NCBI RefSeq assembly: GCF_036013745.1
Contig: NZ_CP107880.1
Span: 6,262,001-6,326,000, forward strand
Source: Streptomyces sp. NBC_00483
GTDB lineage: Bacteria; Actinomycetota; Actinomycetes; Streptomycetales; Streptomycetaceae
Length of the DNA stretch: 64,000 nt
Direction: 5' to 3'
Numbering within the stretch: position 1 is the first letter of the stretch; each line of letters begins with the position of its first letter. Under the pieces are notes generated by a model. It was not told the origin of the DNA, did no database searches, and worked only from the letters and a program-made list of their open reading frames with translations. A program made the translations under genes and the position numbers. Shown one piece after another: positions 26,728-35,186 of the stretch.

Positions 26728-28203
26728 GTGCCCTCCATGAACGATCTCGTACGCCAGCACACCGCCCTCGGTGACTCCGATCTCGAGTGGCTCCACCTGC
26801 TGGTCTCGGAGTGGCAGTTGCTCTCCGACCTCTCCTTCGCCGACCTCGTCCTGTGGGTTCCCACCCATGACGGCACGCGATACGTCTCCGTGGCCCAGAT
26901 GCGGCCCAACACCGGGCCCACGTCCTACCAGGACGACATGGTCGGCCACCTCGTCCCGCGCGGCCGCCGCCCGATGCTGGACGTCGCGCTCGACGAGGGC
27001 CGCATCGTGCGCGAGGGCGACCCCGAGTGGCGCGAGGAGGTCCCGGTGCGGGTGGAGTCCATCCCCGTACGCAGGGAGGGCCGGGTCCTCGGCGTCATCG
27101 CGCGCAACACCAACCTGCTGACCGTCCGGACGCCCTCGCGCCTGGAGCTGACCTATCTGCAGTCGGCCTCCGACCTCGCGCAGATGATCGCGGCCGGCAC
27201 CTTCCCGTTCCCCGACCAGCAGGTCGACATGGACGCCTCCCCGCGCGCGGGCGACGGCCTGATCCGGCTCGACGCGGACGGCGTGGTCCAGTACGCCTCG
27301 CCCAACGCCCTGTCCGCGTACCACCGGTTGGGCTTCCAGGCCGATCTTGTCGGCCACCACCTCGGCACGACGACGGCCGAACTCGCCCCGTCCCGCGGCC
27401 CGGTGGACGAGGCGCTCGCCAAGGTGGCCAGCGGCTGGGCGCCGCGCGAGTTCGACGTCGAGGGCGAGGAGGGCTCGATCCAGCTGCGCGCGATCCCGCT
27501 CAGCCCCAAGGGCACCCGCATCGGTTCGCTGGTCCTGCTGCGCGACGTCACCGAACTGCGCCGCCGGGAACGCGAGTTGATCACCAAGGACGCGACCATC
27601 CGGGAGATCCACCACCGGGTGAAGAACAACCTCCAGACGGTCGCCGCCCTGCTCCGCCTCCAGGCCCGCCGCATCGGATCCGACCGGGGGCGCGAGGCCC
27701 TGGAGGAGGCGGTCCGCCGGGTCGGTTCCATCGCGATCGTGCACGAGACGCTCTCCCAGAACCTGGACGAGCGCGTGGAGTTCGACGAGATCGCGGACCG
27801 CGTGCTCGCCATGGTGGCGGAGATCTCACCGGGTCAGGTGGTGGGCCGGCGCACCGGCCGCTTCGGCATCCTGGACGCCGAGGTGGCGACCCCGCTGTCC
27901 ATGGTCCTCACCGAGGTGCTGCAGAACGCGCTGGAGCACGGCTTCCGGCAGGGCGACACCGGCAGCGTCGAGGTCTCGGCCGTGCGCGGCGGCACCAGCA
28001 AGGAGGCCCGACTCCTGGTCACCGTCCAGGACGACGGCGTCGGCCTGCCCGAGAACTTCGACCCGAAGCGCGCGGGGAACCTGGGCCTGCAGATCGTACG
28101 CACGTTGGTGGAGGGCGAGTTGGGCGGAACGTTCGACATGGTGCCCGCACCGGAGCGCGGCACGCAGGTCATCCTCGACATTCCCGTACGCAGCAGCAAA
28201 TAG
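26728..28203 (+). CDS. PdtaS-like cytosolic sensor histidine kinase
   Basis: 491 residues, no membrane segment. Order: GAF domain of the PdtaS type (about 1-145), PAS-like domain (about 170-285), HisKA_2 dimerisation domain with the phospho-acceptor box EIHHRVKNNLQTV (His295/His296), and HATPase_c with N box VLTEVLQNALEHG and G box DDGVGLP. PdtaS kinases phosphorylate ANTAR-type antiterminator regulators (PdtaR), which act on RNA; no regulator gene is adjacent, so its partner is elsewhere. GTG 26728 is used; ATG 26737 is possible. A strong palindromic terminator follows. Confidence 0.9.
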   Translation: MPSMNDLVRQHTALGDSDLEWLHLLVSEWQLLSDLSFADLVLWVPTHDGTRYVSVAQMRPNTGPTSYQDDMVGHLVPRGRRPMLDVALDEGRIVREGDPEWREEVPVRVESIPVRREGRVLGVIARNTNLLTVRTPSRLELTYLQSASDLAQMIAAGTFPFPDQQVDMDASPRAGDGLIRLDADGVVQYASPNALSAYHRLGFQADLVGHHLGTTTAELAPSRGPVDEALAKVASGWAPREFDVEGEEGSIQLRAIPLSPKGTRIGSLVLLRDVTELRRRERELITKDATIREIHHRVKNNLQTVAALLRLQARRIGSDRGREALEEAVRRVGSIAIVHETLSQNLDERVEFDEIADRVLAMVAEISPGQVVGRRTGRFGILDAEVATPLSMVLTEVLQNALEHGFRQGDTGSVEVSAVRGGTSKEARLLVTVQDDGVGLPENFDPKRAGNLGLQIVRTLVEGELGGTFDMVPAPERGTQVILDIPVRSSK

Positions 28204-28246
28204 CCGGCCGGCCGACCGCGGCCCGCACGCGGCGGCCCGAACACAG

Positions 28247-28285
28247 CAGTGAGCCCCGGACCGTTGAACGGTCCGGGGCTCACTG
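28247..28285. terminator. Terminator between the kinase and wblE
   Basis: A perfect inverted repeat (CAGTGAGCCCCGGACCGTT, 28247-28265, against 28267-28285) lies 44 bases after the kinase stop and serves the convergent genes. Confidence 0.85.
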
Positions 28286-28419
28286 TCGTCTCGTTGCCCG
28301 GGCTGTGTCCCGGGCTGAGCCTGGGGAGCATCGGGGGTACTGCGCGGCTGCGGCTCGGGGGCGGGAGATGCGTACTCGATGTACGCGCCGCCGGGCTCAG
28401 GCTCGAACGGGGTGGGGAA

Positions 28420-28677
28420 TCAGGCGGAGGCCTGACGGGCCCGGTTGCGAGCGGCGCGGCGCTTCATTGCGCGGCGCTCGTCCTCGCTGAGGCCACCCCA
28501 GACGCCGGAGTCCTGGCCGGACTCGAGCGCCCACTGCAGGCACTGCTCCATGACGGGGCAGCGGCGGCAGACGGCCTTGGCTTCCTCGATCTGCAGCAGC
28601 GCGGGACCGGTGTTGCCGATGGGGAAGAACAGCTCGGGGTCTTCCTCGCGACAAACGGCGTTGTGACGCCAGTCCAT
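28420..28677 (-). CDS. wblE: WhiB-family transcription factor WblE
   Basis: 85 residues. The four Cys that bind the [4Fe-4S] cluster are Cys9, Cys37, Cys40 and Cys46 (CRRCPVMEQC), followed by the GVWGG turn and a basic tail RRAMKRRAARNRAR. It is essentially the WblE sequence conserved across actinomycetes (WhiB1-like, partner of the principal sigma factor region 4). The start ATG 28677 has AAGGAGAGG upstream. Monocistronic, with a long untranslated region upstream. Confidence 0.95.
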   Translation of the reverse strand: MDWRHNAVCREEDPELFFPIGNTGPALLQIEEAKAVCRRCPVMEQCLQWALESGQDSGVWGGLSEDERRAMKRRAARNRARQASA

Positions 28678-28996
28678 GGCTGCTACCTCTCCTTGGTATT
28701 ACGTGCAGGTTGCTTGTGAATGTGAACGCTTTCACGAATCCCCCAACAAGTGAACCGACGAACGTCACATCTGCGACGGATGTCCGTATCTTTGAGGAGG
28801 GGATTCGGGCTCTCTGTGGGGCCGATGTTTCGGGCCGTCCCGAGCGCCATGTAGAGATTCGCAAACCTCGGCGGCGGATACAACCCCTTCCGGAAAGTTT
28901 TTTTTGATTCCTCGGTGTCGGCTAGGTCACAGCCGTACTTCCATGGGGTGGATGCTGGCCCAAACGTTCGAGATGAAGGACTTTAGTCCCTTCCAC
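28678..28996. other. 319-base gap upstream of wblE, no gene seen
   Basis: This stretch holds the wblE promoter and leader (minus strand) and the 3' flank of the convergent-side lipid kinase gene. It is unusually AT-rich for this genome, with a run of eight T at about 28898-28905 next to TTCCGGAA, and AACGCTTTCACGAATC near 28720. No ORF with a ribosome binding site was found. Confidence 0.6.
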
Positions 28997-29965
28997 TCAC
29001 ACAATCACACGCAGTGCACGGCGTACGCCTGTGAACGTCACGCTGGTCCGCAGTCCCAGGTGGTCACCGTCCATCTGAAGGGGCAGGGGCGCCTTCGAAT
29101 GCAAGGTGAAGTCCGTCAGGTCGTGGAGCGTAACCGCGTTCTTGCCGTGCGGTCCGCGCTCGGGTGTCGAGGCGAGCAGCTGGGTGCCGTAGCGGGCCAC
29201 CGCGGGAGTGGAGAGTTTCTTGAGTCCCAGCACGTCAAGGCCGGTGTCGAAGGACGCCTGGGGCGTCGGGTACAGCGGCCGGTTGCCCAGGAAGGACCAC
29301 GGCGACGTGTTGCTGACTATGGAGACGACGAGATCGGTGACCGGATCCTCGCCCGGCCGTTCGAGCGTGATCGTGCCGTGCCGGCGGTCGGCCTCGCCCA
29401 GGAATTGGCGCACGACCTGTCGCACGTACAGGGCATGCGTCGAACGCTTGCCGCGCTCCCGCTGCTGCTCCACCCGGCCCACGACGCCCGCGTCGAAGCC
29501 GAGGCCCGAGGCGAACGTGAACCAGCGGGCCGGTACGCCCTCGTCCTCCGTGCCCGCGGTGCCCGAGGCGAGGCCGAGGCCCACCGTGCGCCGACGGCCC
29601 TCGCGCAGGGCGTCCAGGAGCTGTCCCGTGGCCTCCACGGGGTGGTTCGGCAGGCCGAGGGCGCGCGCGAAGACGTTCGTGGAGCCGCCCGGGACGACGG
29701 CGAGGCCGGGCAGCCGGTCGAGGTCGGGGCCGCCGTGCAGCAGGCCGTTCACGACCTCGTTGACCGTGCCGTCGCCGCCGAGGGCGACGACAAGCTCGAT
29801 GTCCTTGCTCTCCGCGGCCTGCCGGCCGAGGTCGCGCGCGTGGCCCCGGTACTCGGTGGTGACGGCCTCGAGCTTCATCTCGCTCGCCAAGGCGTGGATC
29901 AGGACATCACGCGTGCGCGCGCTGGTGGTGGTTGCCGCCGGATTGACCACGAGAAGTGCACGCAT
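28997..29965 (-). CDS. Diacylglycerol kinase catalytic-domain protein
   Basis: 322 residues from ATG 29965 (MRALLVVNPAAT). The DAGK/YegS/LCB5 nucleotide-binding motif ALGGDGTVNEV (GGDGT at 63-67) and the VPGGSTNVFARALGLP segment are typical. The C-terminal all-beta domain completes the lipid-kinase fold. It phosphorylates a lipid such as diacylglycerol; the substrate is not determinable. Probably membrane-associated without spanning helices. The longer frame to 30031 is unsupported. Divergent from the small membrane protein gene at 30092. Confidence 0.9.
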   Translation of the reverse strand: MRALLVVNPAATTTSARTRDVLIHALASEMKLEAVTTEYRGHARDLGRQAAESKDIELVVALGGDGTVNEVVNGLLHGGPDLDRLPGLAVVPGGSTNVFARALGLPNHPVEATGQLLDALREGRRRTVGLGLASGTAGTEDEGVPARWFTFASGLGFDAGVVGRVEQQRERGKRSTHALYVRQVVRQFLGEADRRHGTITLERPGEDPVTDLVVSIVSNTSPWSFLGNRPLYPTPQASFDTGLDVLGLKKLSTPAVARYGTQLLASTPERGPHGKNAVTLHDLTDFTLHSKAPLPLQMDGDHLGLRTSVTFTGVRRALRVIV

Positions 29966-30091
29966 GCAAGGCAGCGTACCCAGCGTCCTTGATCGGGCCC
30001 AGACCGAGGTGGGCGTCGGGTGACGGTCCACACGGATTCCGCGTGGGGTCCGGGCTTCGGGACGGCGTCGGCAGGCGGCTACTCTGCAAAG

Positions 30092-30535
30092 GTGACCTCA
30101 GAGCAGAACCCCGCCCCCGAAACCGACGCAGAAGACGGCCCCCGCCCCGGTCGACTGACCGCCGCCGCGGCCCTGGCCGGGCTCGAAGGCCTCGCGCTCG
30201 TCGTGGGCGGTGCCTACATGCTGGTCGCCGGCCTGGCCGGGCACCCCGACAACCCGGAGCAGGCCGCCACCGGCGGTGTCACGCTCATCGTGCTCGCGCT
30301 GCTGCCGCTGTTCGCCGCGCGCGGACTGCTCGCCCGCAAGCGCTGGAGCCGCGGCCCCGCGATCATCACGCAGATCATGGCGCTGCCGGTCGCCTACACG
30401 CTGTTGCAGGCCGACAGCATGGCCATCGGGGCCGGCATCGCGCTCGCCGCCGTGTCGATCGCCGCGCTGGTGCTGCTCGTCAACCAAGAGACCACGCGAG
30501 CGTTGGGCATCCGTACGCCGGGTTCCTCCCAGTAG
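30092..30535 (+). CDS. Small integral membrane protein
   Basis: 147 residues from GTG 30092 (VTSEQNPAPETDAED). A hydrophilic acidic N-terminus of about 25 residues is followed by four hydrophobic segments (about 30-50, 62-80, 88-105, 112-130). Conserved in Streptomyces next to the DAGK-family gene; function unknown. An upstream ATG at 30020 would extend into the divergent promoter. It ends at a perfect palindromic terminator. Confidence 0.75.
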   Translation: MTSEQNPAPETDAEDGPRPGRLTAAAALAGLEGLALVVGGAYMLVAGLAGHPDNPEQAATGGVTLIVLALLPLFAARGLLARKRWSRGPAIITQIMALPVAYTLLQADSMAIGAGIALAAVSIAALVLLVNQETTRALGIRTPGSSQ

Positions 30536-30538
30536 CTC

Positions 30539-30590
30539 GCACACGAGAAGGCGCCCGACGCGGATCCGCGTCGGGCGCCTTCTCGTGTGC
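30539..30590. terminator. Bidirectional terminator, perfect 52-base palindrome
   Basis: Positions 30539-30564 and 30565-30590 are exact reverse complements (arm starts GCACACGAGAAGGCGCCCG, centre GGATCC). It separates the converging membrane-protein gene and sigH, 9 bases from the sigH stop. Confidence 0.9.
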
Positions 30591-30599
30591 GTACGTGGG

Positions 30600-31640
30600 T
30601 CACTCCTCGACGAGGAGCTTGTCCCGGAGCTGGGCCAGCGTGCGGGCCAGTAGGCGCGAGACGTGCATCTGGGAGATGCCGACCTCTTGGGCGATCTGCG
30701 ACTGCGTCATGTTCCCGAAGAAACGCAGCAGCAGAATGCGCTTCTCGCGCGGCGGCAGGTCCTCCAGGAGCGGCTTGAGTGACTCGCGGTACTCGACGCC
30801 CTCCAGCGCCTCGTCCTCGGACCCCAGCGTGTCCGCGACCGCCGGGGACTCGTCGTCCGTGTCCGGGACGTCCAGGGACAGCGTGGAGTACGCGTTGGCC
30901 GACTCCAGGCCCTCCAGGACCTCCTCCTCGGAGATGCCCAGCTTCTCGGCCAACTCATGGACCGTGGGGGAGCGCCCGTTCACCTGGGACAGCTCCGCGG
31001 TCGCCGTCGTCAGGGCCAGGCGCAGCTCCTGGAGGCGGCGCGGCACGCGCACGGCCCAGCCCTTGTCGCGGAAGTGCCGCTTGATCTCGCCGACGACGGT
31101 CGGCGTCGCGTACGTGGAGAACTCCACGCCGCGCTCGGGGTCGAAACGGTCGACCGACTTGATCAGGCCGATCGTCGCGACCTGGGTGAGGTCGTCCAGG
31201 GGCTCGCCGCGGTTGCGGAAGCGGCGCGCCAGGTGCTCGACCAGGGGCAGATGCATGCGCACGAGCTTGTTGCGCAGCTCCGCGTACTCCGGGCTGCCGT
31301 CCGTCAGGGCGCGCAGCTCGATGAACATCGCCCGGGCACCGCTGCGGTCCCGCGGATCGTGCCGGTCGTGCCGCTCACCGTGTCGCTCGTGGTCGCTCAT
31401 CAATCCCGCCCGTCGCGCGTCCGATCCCCCTGAGCCCCCGCGAAGTACGGCCCCCGGAGTCGGCGCTGCCTGCTGTGCCGCGTCGGCCGCCGGGTCCGCC
31501 GTGTCCTCCGGGTGCGGCAGGGCCTGCTGCTCGGGGATGCCGGTGGTCGGCCGCTGCATCCCGTCTGTGCCCTCGGCCGGGAGATTCAGATCCCGTGTGC
31601 CGCGCTTGTCGTCCCGCACCGGACCGTCCCCGTTCCTCAC
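30600..31640 (-). CDS. sigH: Stress-response RNA polymerase sigma factor SigH (SigB/SigF type)
   Basis: 346 residues from GTG 31640, which overlaps the anti-sigma stop as GTGA. Sigma-70 regions: region 2 about 125-200 (LPLVEHLARRFRNRGEPLDD, IGLIKSVDRFDPERGVEFS), region 3 about 205-270, region 4 HTH near the end (GNMTQSQIAQEVGISQMHVS). The roughly 110-residue Pro/Ala/Asp-rich N-terminal extension contains several in-frame starts (MQRPTTG, MSDHERHGERHD, MFIELRAL). In S. coelicolor sigH yields several size forms, which this layout would allow. It acts in osmotic stress and septation. Confidence 0.93.
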   Translation of the reverse strand: MRNGDGPVRDDKRGTRDLNLPAEGTDGMQRPTTGIPEQQALPHPEDTADPAADAAQQAAPTPGAVLRGGSGGSDARRAGLMSDHERHGERHDRHDPRDRSGARAMFIELRALTDGSPEYAELRNKLVRMHLPLVEHLARRFRNRGEPLDDLTQVATIGLIKSVDRFDPERGVEFSTYATPTVVGEIKRHFRDKGWAVRVPRRLQELRLALTTATAELSQVNGRSPTVHELAEKLGISEEEVLEGLESANAYSTLSLDVPDTDDESPAVADTLGSEDEALEGVEYRESLKPLLEDLPPREKRILLLRFFGNMTQSQIAQEVGISQMHVSRLLARTLAQLRDKLLVEE

Positions 31641-32050
31641 GTCGGGCCGGGGCCCGCGCCGCGCTTCTTGTAGAGGCTGATGGAGACGGTCTTGTCCTCG
31701 GCCACTGTGGAGTCGACCTGGCCCGCGAGGGCCGACAACACCGTCCACGCGAACGTGTCGCGTTCCGGGGCCCGGCCGTCGGTCGTCGGCGCGGAGACCG
31801 TCACCTCCAAGGAGTCGTCGACCAGCCGGAACACGCAGCTGAGCACGGACCCCGCGACGGCCTGCTGAAGCAGGATCGCGCAGGCCTCGTCGACAGCGAT
31901 GCGCAGGTCCTCGATCTCGTCGAGGGTGAAGTCCAAACGCGCTGCGAGGCCGGCCGTCGCCGTACGCAGCACCGACAGGTAGGCACCCGCAGCCGGGAGT
32001 CGGACTTCCACGAAGTCCTGATTACCGGGGTCGCCTGCGATCTGGGACAC
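31637..32050 (-). CDS. prsH: RsbW-type anti-sigma factor PrsH/UshX
   Basis: 137 residues from GTG 32050 (VSQIAGDPGNQDFVEV), placed 5 bases after GGAGG; a TTG at 32062 is possible but overlaps that site. It is a HATPase_c serine-kinase fold with the N box RIAVDEACAILLQ. The G boxes are weak, as in the S. coelicolor protein. It binds and holds SigH and is released by an anti-anti-sigma factor encoded elsewhere. The stop overlaps the sigH start, giving near-equal synthesis of the pair. Confidence 0.92.
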   Translation of the reverse strand: MSQIAGDPGNQDFVEVRLPAAGAYLSVLRTATAGLAARLDFTLDEIEDLRIAVDEACAILLQQAVAGSVLSCVFRLVDDSLEVTVSAPTTDGRAPERDTFAWTVLSALAGQVDSTVAEDKTVSISLYKKRGAGPGPT

Positions 32051-32315
32051 CCTCACCTCCAAGGTGGTACAAGCACTTTCGGGCTCCGGAGGCTTCGTCC
32101 CCCGGGAGATGCGCCGCTTATATCTGCGGTGACGCTACCGCGCGCCCGACTTTCCTGTCCCGGGGACCCCCGGCCCATTGCTGTCACTCATAGTAAGCCT
32201 ACGGGTACGGACAGTGGCTAGAGGGCGTGCGGGCTCAATTGGAAAGAGCGGGCGCCGGTTTGACGTACCCAGGCGTCAGTGCATCGAACCCCGGAGGGGC
32301 ACGGGAACCGCCGGG

Positions 32316-32576
32316 TCAGACCAGAATCGAGTCGACAAAGCACCAACGCCAGCTCTCACCAGGCTCGAAGGTGCGCATCACCGGATGACCGGTCTCGGCG
32401 TGGTGAACCGTCGCGTGCTTGTACGGGGACGAGTCGCAGCACCCGACGTGACCGCAGACCAGACACAGGCGTAGTTGCACAGGGTGACTGCCGACGGCCA
32501 GGCACTCCAAGCAGGTCTCGCTCAGAGGTGCGGGCTCGGGGTGCGGCAGCGTGGCGACGTGCGAGCACTCGTTCAT
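32316..32576 (-). CDS. UBP-type zinc finger protein
   Basis: 86 residues from ATG 32576. Almost the whole protein is a ZnF-UBP domain: MNECSHV, CLECLAVGSHPVQLRLC, LVCGHVGCCDSS, HATVHHAETGHPVMRTFEPG, giving 3 Cys pairs and the His ligands. In eukaryotes such fingers bind the ubiquitin C-terminus; the bacterial stand-alone versions are of unknown role and often lie near ion antiporters. Divergent from the Na+/H+ antiporter with 51 bases between starts, so the two probably share a control region. Confidence 0.88.
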   Translation of the reverse strand: MNECSHVATLPHPEPAPLSETCLECLAVGSHPVQLRLCLVCGHVGCCDSSPYKHATVHHAETGHPVMRTFEPGESWRWCFVDSILV

Positions 32577-32627
32577 GATGGCCAGGTTACGACGGGCAGT
32601 GCGGAGCAGGGCGGTGGAAGGCGGGTC

Positions 32628-34226
32628 ATGGACGTATTGCCTCTGGTGGGTCTGATCGCCGCTAGTGCGGCCGTGGCGGGAGCGGCGCGCAGGACGCCCG
32701 TCCCGGCACCGCTCCTCCTGGTCGCCATCGGCCTGATCGCGTCCTACGTGCCGTGGGTCCCGGAGTACGTGCTCGACCCGCACATCGTGCTGCCGCTGAT
32801 CCTGCCCCCGCTGCTGCACACCGCCGCCCTGGAGAGCTCCTACCTCGACCTGAGGGCGAACATCAGGCCCGTCGCGCTGCTCTCCGTGGGCTACGTCCTG
32901 TTCGCCACGCTGGCGGTGGGCTGGCTGGCGTACGAGCTGATCCCGGACCTGCCGCTGACCGCCGCGCTCGTCCTGGGGGCGGTGATCGCGCCGCCGGACG
33001 CGGTGGCCGCCACGGCGATCGCCCGGCGGGTGGGGCTGCCCTCCCGGATCACCACGATCCTGCAGGGCGAGTCCCTCGTGAACGACGCGACCGCGATCAC
33101 CGCCTACAAGGTGGCCCTCGCAGCGGCGGTGGGCGAGGGTGCGAGCTGGGCGGGCGGGATCGAGGAGTTCCTGGTGGCCGCTGTCGGCGGGGTCGGTGTG
33201 GGGTTGCTGCTGATGGTGCCGCTGCACTGGTTGCGCACGCACCTCAAGGAAGCGCTGCTGCAGAACACGCTCTCCCTGCTGATCCCCTTCCTCGCGTACG
33301 CGGTCGCGGAACAAGTGGGCGCCTCCGGGGTGCTCGCCGTCGTGACCGTCGCGCTCTACCTGGGGCACCGCTCCTGGCAGGTCGATTTCGAGACACGGCT
33401 CCAGGAGACCGCGGTGTGGAAGGTCGTCGCGTTCATCCTGGAGTCCGCCGTCTTCGCGCTCATCGGCCTCCAGCTGCGCTTCGTCCTCGAAGGGCTCGGC
33501 GAGTACAGCGTGTGGCAGGCGATCTGGTACGCGGTCGGGGTGTTCGTCTTCGTGGTCGTGATCCGCTTCGTGTGGTCGTATCCGGCCACCTATCTGCCGT
33601 GGTGCCTGTCGTCCCGTATCCGTGCGCGCGAGAGCGACACGGACTGGAAGAGGCCGCTGGTCGTGAGCTGGGCCGGCATGCGGGGCGTGGTGTCGCTGGC
33701 CATCGCGTTCTCCATCCCACTGGTCACGGAGGACGGGGAGCCGTTCCCCTCGCGCAACCTGGTGCTCTTCCTGACCTTCACGACGGTCATCGGAACACTC
33801 GTCGTCCAGGGGCTCACGCTGCCGCCGCTCATCAAGCTCCTCAAGCTGCCGGGCCGGGACACGCAGGCCGAGACGCTCGCCGAGGCCCAGGCGCAGAACG
33901 CCGCCTCCGTGGCCGCGGAGGAGCGCGTGGACGAGTTGATGCAGGACGAGCGCAACTGCCTGCCCACGCCCCTCCAGGACCGTCTGCGCACCGTTCTGGA
34001 GCGGCGCCGCAACTCGGTGTGGGAGCGGCTCGGGCAGGCCAACCCGGTGACCGGCGAGTCCGCCGACGACACCTACCGCCGGCTCGCGCGGGAGGCGATC
34101 GCGGCCGAACGCGAGGTCTTCGTACGGATGCGGGACGAGCGGCGGATCGACGACGAGATGCTGCGGACACTGCTGCGCAAGCTGGACCTGGAGGAGGCCG
34201 CCGCCTACCGGGAGGTCGACGACTGA
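32628..34226 (+). CDS. Na+/H+ antiporter, CPA1 family
   Basis: 532 residues from ATG 32628. About 12-13 predicted membrane helices cover residues 1-410, with the CPA1 ion-site segments VIAPPDAVAATAIARR (DAVAA), LQGESLVNDATAI and SWAGMRGVVSLAIAF. The C-terminal about 120 residues form a charged, helical cytoplasmic tail. It exchanges Na+ or K+ for protons in pH and salt homeostasis. The last 22 bases overlap the 3' end of the convergent PLP-enzyme gene. Confidence 0.92.
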   Translation: MDVLPLVGLIAASAAVAGAARRTPVPAPLLLVAIGLIASYVPWVPEYVLDPHIVLPLILPPLLHTAALESSYLDLRANIRPVALLSVGYVLFATLAVGWLAYELIPDLPLTAALVLGAVIAPPDAVAATAIARRVGLPSRITTILQGESLVNDATAITAYKVALAAAVGEGASWAGGIEEFLVAAVGGVGVGLLLMVPLHWLRTHLKEALLQNTLSLLIPFLAYAVAEQVGASGVLAVVTVALYLGHRSWQVDFETRLQETAVWKVVAFILESAVFALIGLQLRFVLEGLGEYSVWQAIWYAVGVFVFVVVIRFVWSYPATYLPWCLSSRIRARESDTDWKRPLVVSWAGMRGVVSLAIAFSIPLVTEDGEPFPSRNLVLFLTFTTVIGTLVVQGLTLPPLIKLLKLPGRDTQAETLAEAQAQNAASVAAEERVDELMQDERNCLPTPLQDRLRTVLERRRNSVWERLGQANPVTGESADDTYRRLAREAIAAEREVFVRMRDERRIDDEMLRTLLRKLDLEEAAAYREVDD

Positions 34227-35152
34227 GCGCCCTCGAAGGGGGCGCCCGTGATCACTGCCGCGAGCGTCGTGCCGCGCGGGAACGCGCCCTCCTGAGTGAG
34301 GGCGACAAGTGCGTACAGCGCTTTGGCGACGTACAGGCGCTCGACGGGCAGGCCGTGGCGGCTCTCGAAGTCCTCGGCGAACGCAGCGAGTTCCTCGGGC
34401 ACGCGCGCGTAGCCGCCGAAATGGAACCGGTCCTCCACGTGCCAGGAGCCCCGCGGCCCGCCGAACGCCGCCTCCTGCAGGGCGCGCACGTCGGCCTCCA
34501 GGAAGCCGCCCTTGAGGACGGCGACGCCCATGGCGCGCTGGTCGGGGGAGAGTCCGGCGGCGAGCCCCGCGAGGGTGCCGCCCGTGCCGCAGGCGAGCGC
34601 GACGACATCCGCGTGGCCGCGCAGCTCCCGGCCGAGGTCCGTACAGCCTTGAACGGCGAGGGAGTTGCTGCCGCCCTCGGGCACCACGTACGCGTCATCG
34701 GCGCCGGCGGCATCGAGGAGCCCGGTCAGTACGTCGGGATCGGTCTTGCGCCGGTACGTCGACCTGTCGACGAAGTGCAGGCGCATCCCGTCGGCCGCGC
34801 AGCGGGACAGGGACGGGTTGAGCGGGCGGTCGGCGAGTTCCTGGCCGCGGACGACACCGATGGTGGGGATGTCCAGGAGCCGGCCCGCCGCGGCCGTGGC
34901 CCGCAGATGGTTCGAGTACGCGCCCCCGAAGGTGACGATCGCGCGACCCCGGGACGCCGCCGCGTCGATGTTCAGGGCGAGCTTGCGCCACTTGTTGCCG
35001 ATCAGATCCGGGTGGATCAGGTCGTCCCGCTTGAGCAGCAGACGCACGCCGTGGCGCGCGAAGCGCTCGTCGTCGACCTCCACGAGGGGAGACGGGAGGC
35101 GGGGGCGCAGGCCGGATGCGGTGGGGCGGGACACCCGGCCATTGTCGGACAC
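34205..35152 (-). CDS. PLP-dependent D-cysteine desulfhydrase / ACC deaminase family protein
   Basis: 315 residues of the fold II PLP family. The Schiff-base Lys is in DLIGNKWRKL, the phosphate-binding Gly loop is CGTGGTLAGLAAGL, and TFGGAYSNHLRATAAAG holds the substrate Ser/Asn. The family includes D-cysteine desulfhydrase and 1-aminocyclopropane-1-carboxylate deaminase; the motifs seen do not separate the two with certainty. ATG 35152 was used. The 3' end overlaps the antiporter gene on the other strand. Confidence 0.85.
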   Translation of the reverse strand: MSDNGRVSRPTASGLRPRLPSPLVEVDDERFARHGVRLLLKRDDLIHPDLIGNKWRKLALNIDAAASRGRAIVTFGGAYSNHLRATAAAGRLLDIPTIGVVRGQELADRPLNPSLSRCAADGMRLHFVDRSTYRRKTDPDVLTGLLDAAGADDAYVVPEGGSNSLAVQGCTDLGRELRGHADVVALACGTGGTLAGLAAGLSPDQRAMGVAVLKGGFLEADVRALQEAAFGGPRGSWHVEDRFHFGGYARVPEELAAFAEDFESRHGLPVERLYVAKALYALVALTQEGAFPRGTTLAAVITGAPFEGAQSSTSR

Positions 35153-35186
35153 CGGGCCGGGTTCCCGCCCGCGCGGCGGCGGGCGG

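Noticed and set aside
28890..28910. Intrinsic terminator at the T8 run near wblE
   Set aside because: The adjacent TTCCGGAA palindrome has no loop and too short a stem, and no plus-strand gene ends there.
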